Part shown: piece by piece, positions 15,123 to 17,711 of the stretch
Layout: each line of letters begins with the position of its first letter
How positions within the stretch are numbered: position 1 is the stretch's first letter
Assembly (NCBI GenBank): GCA_030638785.1
Contig: DAOWDY010000137.1
Location: forward strand, 1 to 17,711
Direction of reading: 5' to 3'
Source: Candidatus Thorarchaeota archaeon
GTDB taxonomy: Archaea > Asgardarchaeota > Thorarchaeia > Thorarchaeales > Thorarchaeaceae
Length of the DNA: 17,711 nt
Translations under genes and position numbers: made by a program
Notes under the pieces: generated by a model
The model's database searches: none
Told to the model about the DNA's origin: nothing
Seen by the model: the letters and a program-made list of their open reading frames with translations, nothing else

Positions 15123-16501
15123 GTTTGCTCTCTCCTCTCATTCAGATGTGTTACAATTCTTTCATACTCCCCCCGAAGCGGATGAAGAGCACTCTTTAGA
15201 ATACACGATAGGGCTCTTTTCTTTACAGCTTCGGATGCTGTTCTGTCCGCAGAACCGAGGATTGCTCTTATTAGTAGAGACGATGGTTCATTAGATATTG
15301 ATGGCCAAGGGTCTCGAATCTTAACTGGCACAAATACCAAATCGAATCCAAGATTTCGAATTGAATTACGAAGATCAATCAGGGGCTTTCCTGTAGTACT
15401 AAATATCCACGTTCTTCTCTTGCTCAGAAGTTTGAAACCCCATGCACTGTACCAGATCTCCCGGAGATCTGCACATCCTTCGCAAACATAGATTTGTGCC
15501 TGCTTGCTTTCGTTTATTCGGTTTTCTAGAATTGCTGAGTGTAAATTTGCATGAATCCCATTTTTCATATCAAGCTCTTCTAGGTTCAGTAGAATTGAGC
15601 GCGAACCCTTTGCAATCTCCTTGGTTGCCTTGACAATTACATTCTCCTTCCACTTTTTCATTCGTTTATTCGGCGCAAGTTCGGAGAGTTGACCATCAAA
15701 TCCCGCGATGACATCCAGACCCAGCGGTCTGAAGATGTCCCTCCTAACATCAAGCCAATGTTGAGAATCAATTCTATCAATTTCCTGTTCAAGAGATTCA
15801 AGACCCTTCCTAGGTCCCATCAAATCGATACGACTTTTTACGATATCCTCTATGGAAACATTGCGACACTTCTCCAAGCATTGAGTGACTGCTTGGGGCA
15901 CTCTCTTGAATTGATGAGCCTGAAGTCCCAGCGAAACGCGTTCTAATTTATAGAGGCCCACCTTCTGAAGATTCTTCAAAGGTACAAGGTGTGTGAGGTC
16001 AATTATAGTGTCCAGTGAATCATTAATATCACTAGACAGAACAATCTCTGTCAGGGATCTGCATCTTGCCAATGGTTTTAGGTTCACAGACGTGAAATTA
16101 TTCCCACCTAGGTATAGATTCTCAAGACTCTCACAACCCGCTAACGGTGATAGATCGATTGTGTCAAGCTTGTTCTTCGAAAGACTCAACCAGGTCAGAT
16201 TCTTGCATCGGCTCAATGGAGCTAGATCAACTGAAGACAATCTATTCTCAGCGAGGCTCAGAACCTGAAGCCCTCCATGTTTCGCAAGTGGTTCCAGATT
16301 AAGGGTTTCAAGTTCATTATTATCAAGGTACAATTCGCGGAGGTTCGAGAGTGGTATTAGTGACTCCAAATCGAAGGTACTAATCCCCTGATTTCGGAGC
16401 CAGATTCTCGTTACATTTTCATCGAAGAGATATGCTTGTTCCTTATCTGAGGTAACTCCTGACACTGCATATCTTGCCAAGATTGATCTCGTCCTTTTCA
16501 T
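15119..16501 (-). CDS. Leucine-rich-repeat protein with an unrecognised C-terminal domain
   Basis: This 460-residue, apparently cytosolic protein has leucine-rich repeats at about 30-195. Four copies follow an exact 24-residue period (starts at L54, L78, L102, L126; a fifth at L150 is degenerate) with the core LxxLxLxxNxL and a second part (h)xLxPLxxC. The repeats are short and regular, as in bacterial or plant-like LRR proteins that bind protein partners. The rest, about 200-460, is helical and mixed, with a CEGC pair (C340, C343) and a hydrophobic stretch FDLVFVPVKI. It resembles no enzyme I know. A TATA box at 16519-16524 predicts a nearly leaderless mRNA. The next gene overlaps by ATGA. 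Likely a recognition or adaptor component; target unknown. Confidence 0.85.
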   Translation of the reverse strand: MKRTRSILARYAVSGVTSDKEQAYLFDENVTRIWLRNQGISTFDLESLIPLSNLRELYLDNNELETLNLEPLAKHGGLQVLSLAENRLSSVDLAPLSRCKNLTWLSLSKNKLDTIDLSPLAGCESLENLYLGGNNFTSVNLKPLARCRSLTEIVLSSDINDSLDTIIDLTHLVPLKNLQKVGLYKLERVSLGLQAHQFKRVPQAVTQCLEKCRNVSIEDIVKSRIDLMGPRKGLESLEQEIDRIDSQHWLDVRRDIFRPLGLDVIAGFDGQLSELAPNKRMKKWKENVIVKATKEIAKGSRSILLNLEELDMKNGIHANLHSAILENRINESKQAQIYVCEGCADLREIWYSAWGFKLLSKRRTWIFSTTGKPLIDLRNSIRNLGFDLVFVPVKIRDPWPSISNEPSSLLIRAILGSADRTASEAVKKRALSCILKSALHPLRGEYERIVTHLNERREQT

Positions 16502-16518
16502 TCATGATTGGGCACATC

Positions 16519-16524
16519 TTATAA
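16519..16524. promoter_or_regulatory. Shared TATAA motif between two divergent genes
   Basis: TTATAA is self-complementary and lies in the 75-base gap between the LRR gene (-) and the small acidic gene (+). For the minus gene it predicts a start within about six bases of the ATG at 16501. For the plus gene it predicts a start near 16549; a second box TTCATAAA (16535-16542) would give about 16565. Confidence 0.35.
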
Positions 16525-16576
16525 TTGGTTGTAATTCATAAAGTGAAGTGACATTCATCGATGGATATGACTGATT

Positions 16577-16927
16577 ATGAAATGGTACCTGGTGAGAAAT
16601 CGCACGTCCAATAAACTGACTATGAAAGATCTTCTTGATGATGCTTCACGAGGTAGATGGACCATTAGGGGTCACAGTAGGTTAGATAATTCTGAGGAAG
16701 TCTTCAATGCCTTGGCATTAGAGGGTCTTTTCGAAGGTCGTTCGGAATCCGTTGTCAGAATTCTTGATCAATACGATAAAGGAAAGGGTGTCTATATTGA
16801 GAAAGGTCTCTGGGAAGGTGAACGGTCACGTTTCATTATTAGGAAGATTGAGTCACCAAGACATATCTGGTCTGAAAAGCCTTCAGTTGTAATAGAAGAA
16901 GATGAAGAGGATCTTTCATCCGAATAA
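16577..16927 (+). CDS. Small protein with acidic tail, unknown function
   Basis: This 116-residue protein is not one I recognise. It starts MKWYLVRNRTS, has a helical stretch (SEEVFNALALEGLFEG), then alternating strand-like segments (SVVRILDQY, GVYIEKGLW, RFIIRKIE), and ends in EEDEEDLSSE. The mix suggests a small alpha/beta fold with a disordered acidic tail. No Cys, signal or span. It is divergent from the LRR gene and converges on the histidine kinase with ten bases between. No strong ribosome site precedes ATG at 16577, so the start is less certain; an overlapping 17-codon frame starts at 16561. Confidence 0.65.
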   Translation: MKWYLVRNRTSNKLTMKDLLDDASRGRWTIRGHSRLDNSEEVFNALALEGLFEGRSESVVRILDQYDKGKGVYIEKGLWEGERSRFIIRKIESPRHIWSEKPSVVIEEDEEDLSSE

Positions 16928-16937
16928 TATGGAGATC

Positions 16938-17711
16938 TCACGCAAGGGATAAGACGATTCGGAAGACCGCACCGCGGTCATCTGAGTCCACATATTCCAT
17001 TGACCCTCGATATCCTTCCACTACTCTCTTGCAAAGGTAGAGACCTAACCCTCCGCCACTTGTTGATACACCGGCTTGGAAGAGTTTGTCCCGGATTGTT
17101 TCATCGATCCCAGGTCCACTGTCACTGATGATGAATTCAATTTCTCCCTCGGTTTTCTTGGCTGATATCGTAACAAGCGCATTCCCCCCTGCATAATCCT
17201 CAACGTTTCTCAGCAAGTTTGAAAAGACCATGGGCAGTAGACGACCGCCAGCAATTTCTGCGGTTGCGGTTTCCTCGTCAATTTTCATTTCAATGTTTAA
17301 GGAGGGATGAGTCTTCCTTGCCTGATCAATCACTTCATCAAGTAGGAAACGCACCCTATTTCTTGATTGGGTACCCTCTGCTTGAAAGACAGACAATACT
17401 TGGTCCATTCTTTCTGCGGCTACCTTTGAGGTGTTCATTATTTCACGGAGTTGTTTTTCATCCAAACCAAGGATTTCAGCTGCTTCAATCTGGTTGAGAA
17501 TTAGCATTATATCATTGGCAAAGTCGTGTCTGAGAATTGAAGAATAGAGTTCGAGGTCTCTCACAGAAGATTTCAATTCAGCATCGGTAGACTGTCTCAC
17601 CAGGTATCCAGATATCATCTCTGCAGCTGTTCGCAAGAGACGGATTTCACCAATAGTCCATTGACGTTCTGTCTTAGTATCATCAAATCCAATGTACCCA
17701 AACCACTTTCC
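16938..17711 (-). CDS. Sensor histidine kinase (C-terminal part, N-terminus beyond the window)
   Basis: The reading frame is open to the right edge, so the 258 visible residues are the C-terminal part. The first about 25 (WFGYIGFDDTK...WTIGEIRLL) look like the end of a GAF sensor domain. Then comes a dimerisation helix with RHDFAND, whose His is the likely phosphoacceptor, and an HATPase domain with N-box NLLRNVEDYAG, G1 DSGPGID and G2 GGGLGLYL. The protein therefore autophosphorylates from ATP and signals to a partner not in the window. RHDxxN is the variant H-box common in archaeal kinases. No membrane span is visible here. TTG or ATG codons inside this part are not the true start. Confidence 0.9.
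   Translation of the reverse strand, partial: GKWFGYIGFDDTKTERQWTIGEIRLLRTAAEMISGYLVRQSTDAELKSSVRDLELYSSILRHDFANDIMLILNQIEAAEILGLDEKQLREIMNTSKVAAERMDQVLSVFQAEGTQSRNRVRFLLDEVIDQARKTHPSLNIEMKIDEETATAEIAGGRLLPMVFSNLLRNVEDYAGGNALVTISAKKTEGEIEFIISDSGPGIDETIRDKLFQAGVSTSGGGLGLYLCKRVVEGYRGSMEYVDSDDRGAVFRIVLSLA

Noticed and set aside
16030..16345. 72-base periodicity as a possible DNA repeat or CRISPR-like array
   Set aside because: It is the coding of the 24-residue leucine-rich repeats; the copies differ at most third positions and there are no spacers.
16561..16614. 17-codon frame overlapping the start of the small acidic gene
   Set aside because: Too short and without a ribosome site; could at most be an upstream regulatory frame.

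Overview
The window looks archaeal. Several genes have a TATA-like box about 27 bases before a start codon, so their mRNAs would be leaderless or nearly so (clearest at bases 20-36 and 10287-10292). Others use strong GGAGG-type ribosome sites, some with TTG or GTG starts. The gene content agrees: an iorA-iorB pair, an HxlR-type regulator, ferritin-like proteins, a leucine-rich-repeat protein, and large N-glycosylation-rich surface proteins made of Ig-like repeats with one membrane anchor. Together with a membrane protein carrying a very large cytoplasmic helical-repeat region, this resembles Asgard archaea (Thor/Loki-type) most. That placement is an inference from style, not from a marker gene. 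No rRNA, tRNA, CRISPR array, insertion sequence or phage gene was seen.

Layout. Bases 1-1513 hold a small redox block: an HxlR-type regulator (+), a convergent overlapping thioredoxin-fold protein (-) and a ferritin-like protein (-). Bases 1514-1856 are a non-coding divergent promoter region with a perfect 12-base palindrome. Bases 1857-5293 are a two-gene membrane operon (+): a small anchored protein with a very acidic tail, overlapping a 975-residue protein with signal peptide, outside beta domains, one membrane span and about 620 residues of cytoplasmic helices. On the minus strand, 10196 to 5373 encodes a 1258-residue surface protein followed by a thioredoxin-reductase-like flavoprotein.

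A small leaderless gene of unknown function (+, 10317-10595) faces the 3' end of a minus-strand run: a leucine-rich-repeat protein and a helical protein overlapping by ATGA, then a second ferritin-like protein, then iorA and iorB (indolepyruvate:ferredoxin oxidoreductase). A small acidic-tailed gene (+, 16577-16927) is divergent from the leucine-rich-repeat gene. It converges on a histidine kinase (-) whose start lies beyond the right edge.

How they may work together. The HxlR regulator, thioredoxin-fold protein, two ferritin-like proteins, flavoprotein and oxygen-sensitive IorAB suggest a redox and oxidative-stress theme in an anaerobe that ferments amino acids. The most novel items are the 1857-5293 membrane operon, the LRR/helical operon at 13797-16501, a thioredoxin-reductase-like protein with an eroded NADPH site, and an IorA with an incomplete first iron-sulfur motif.
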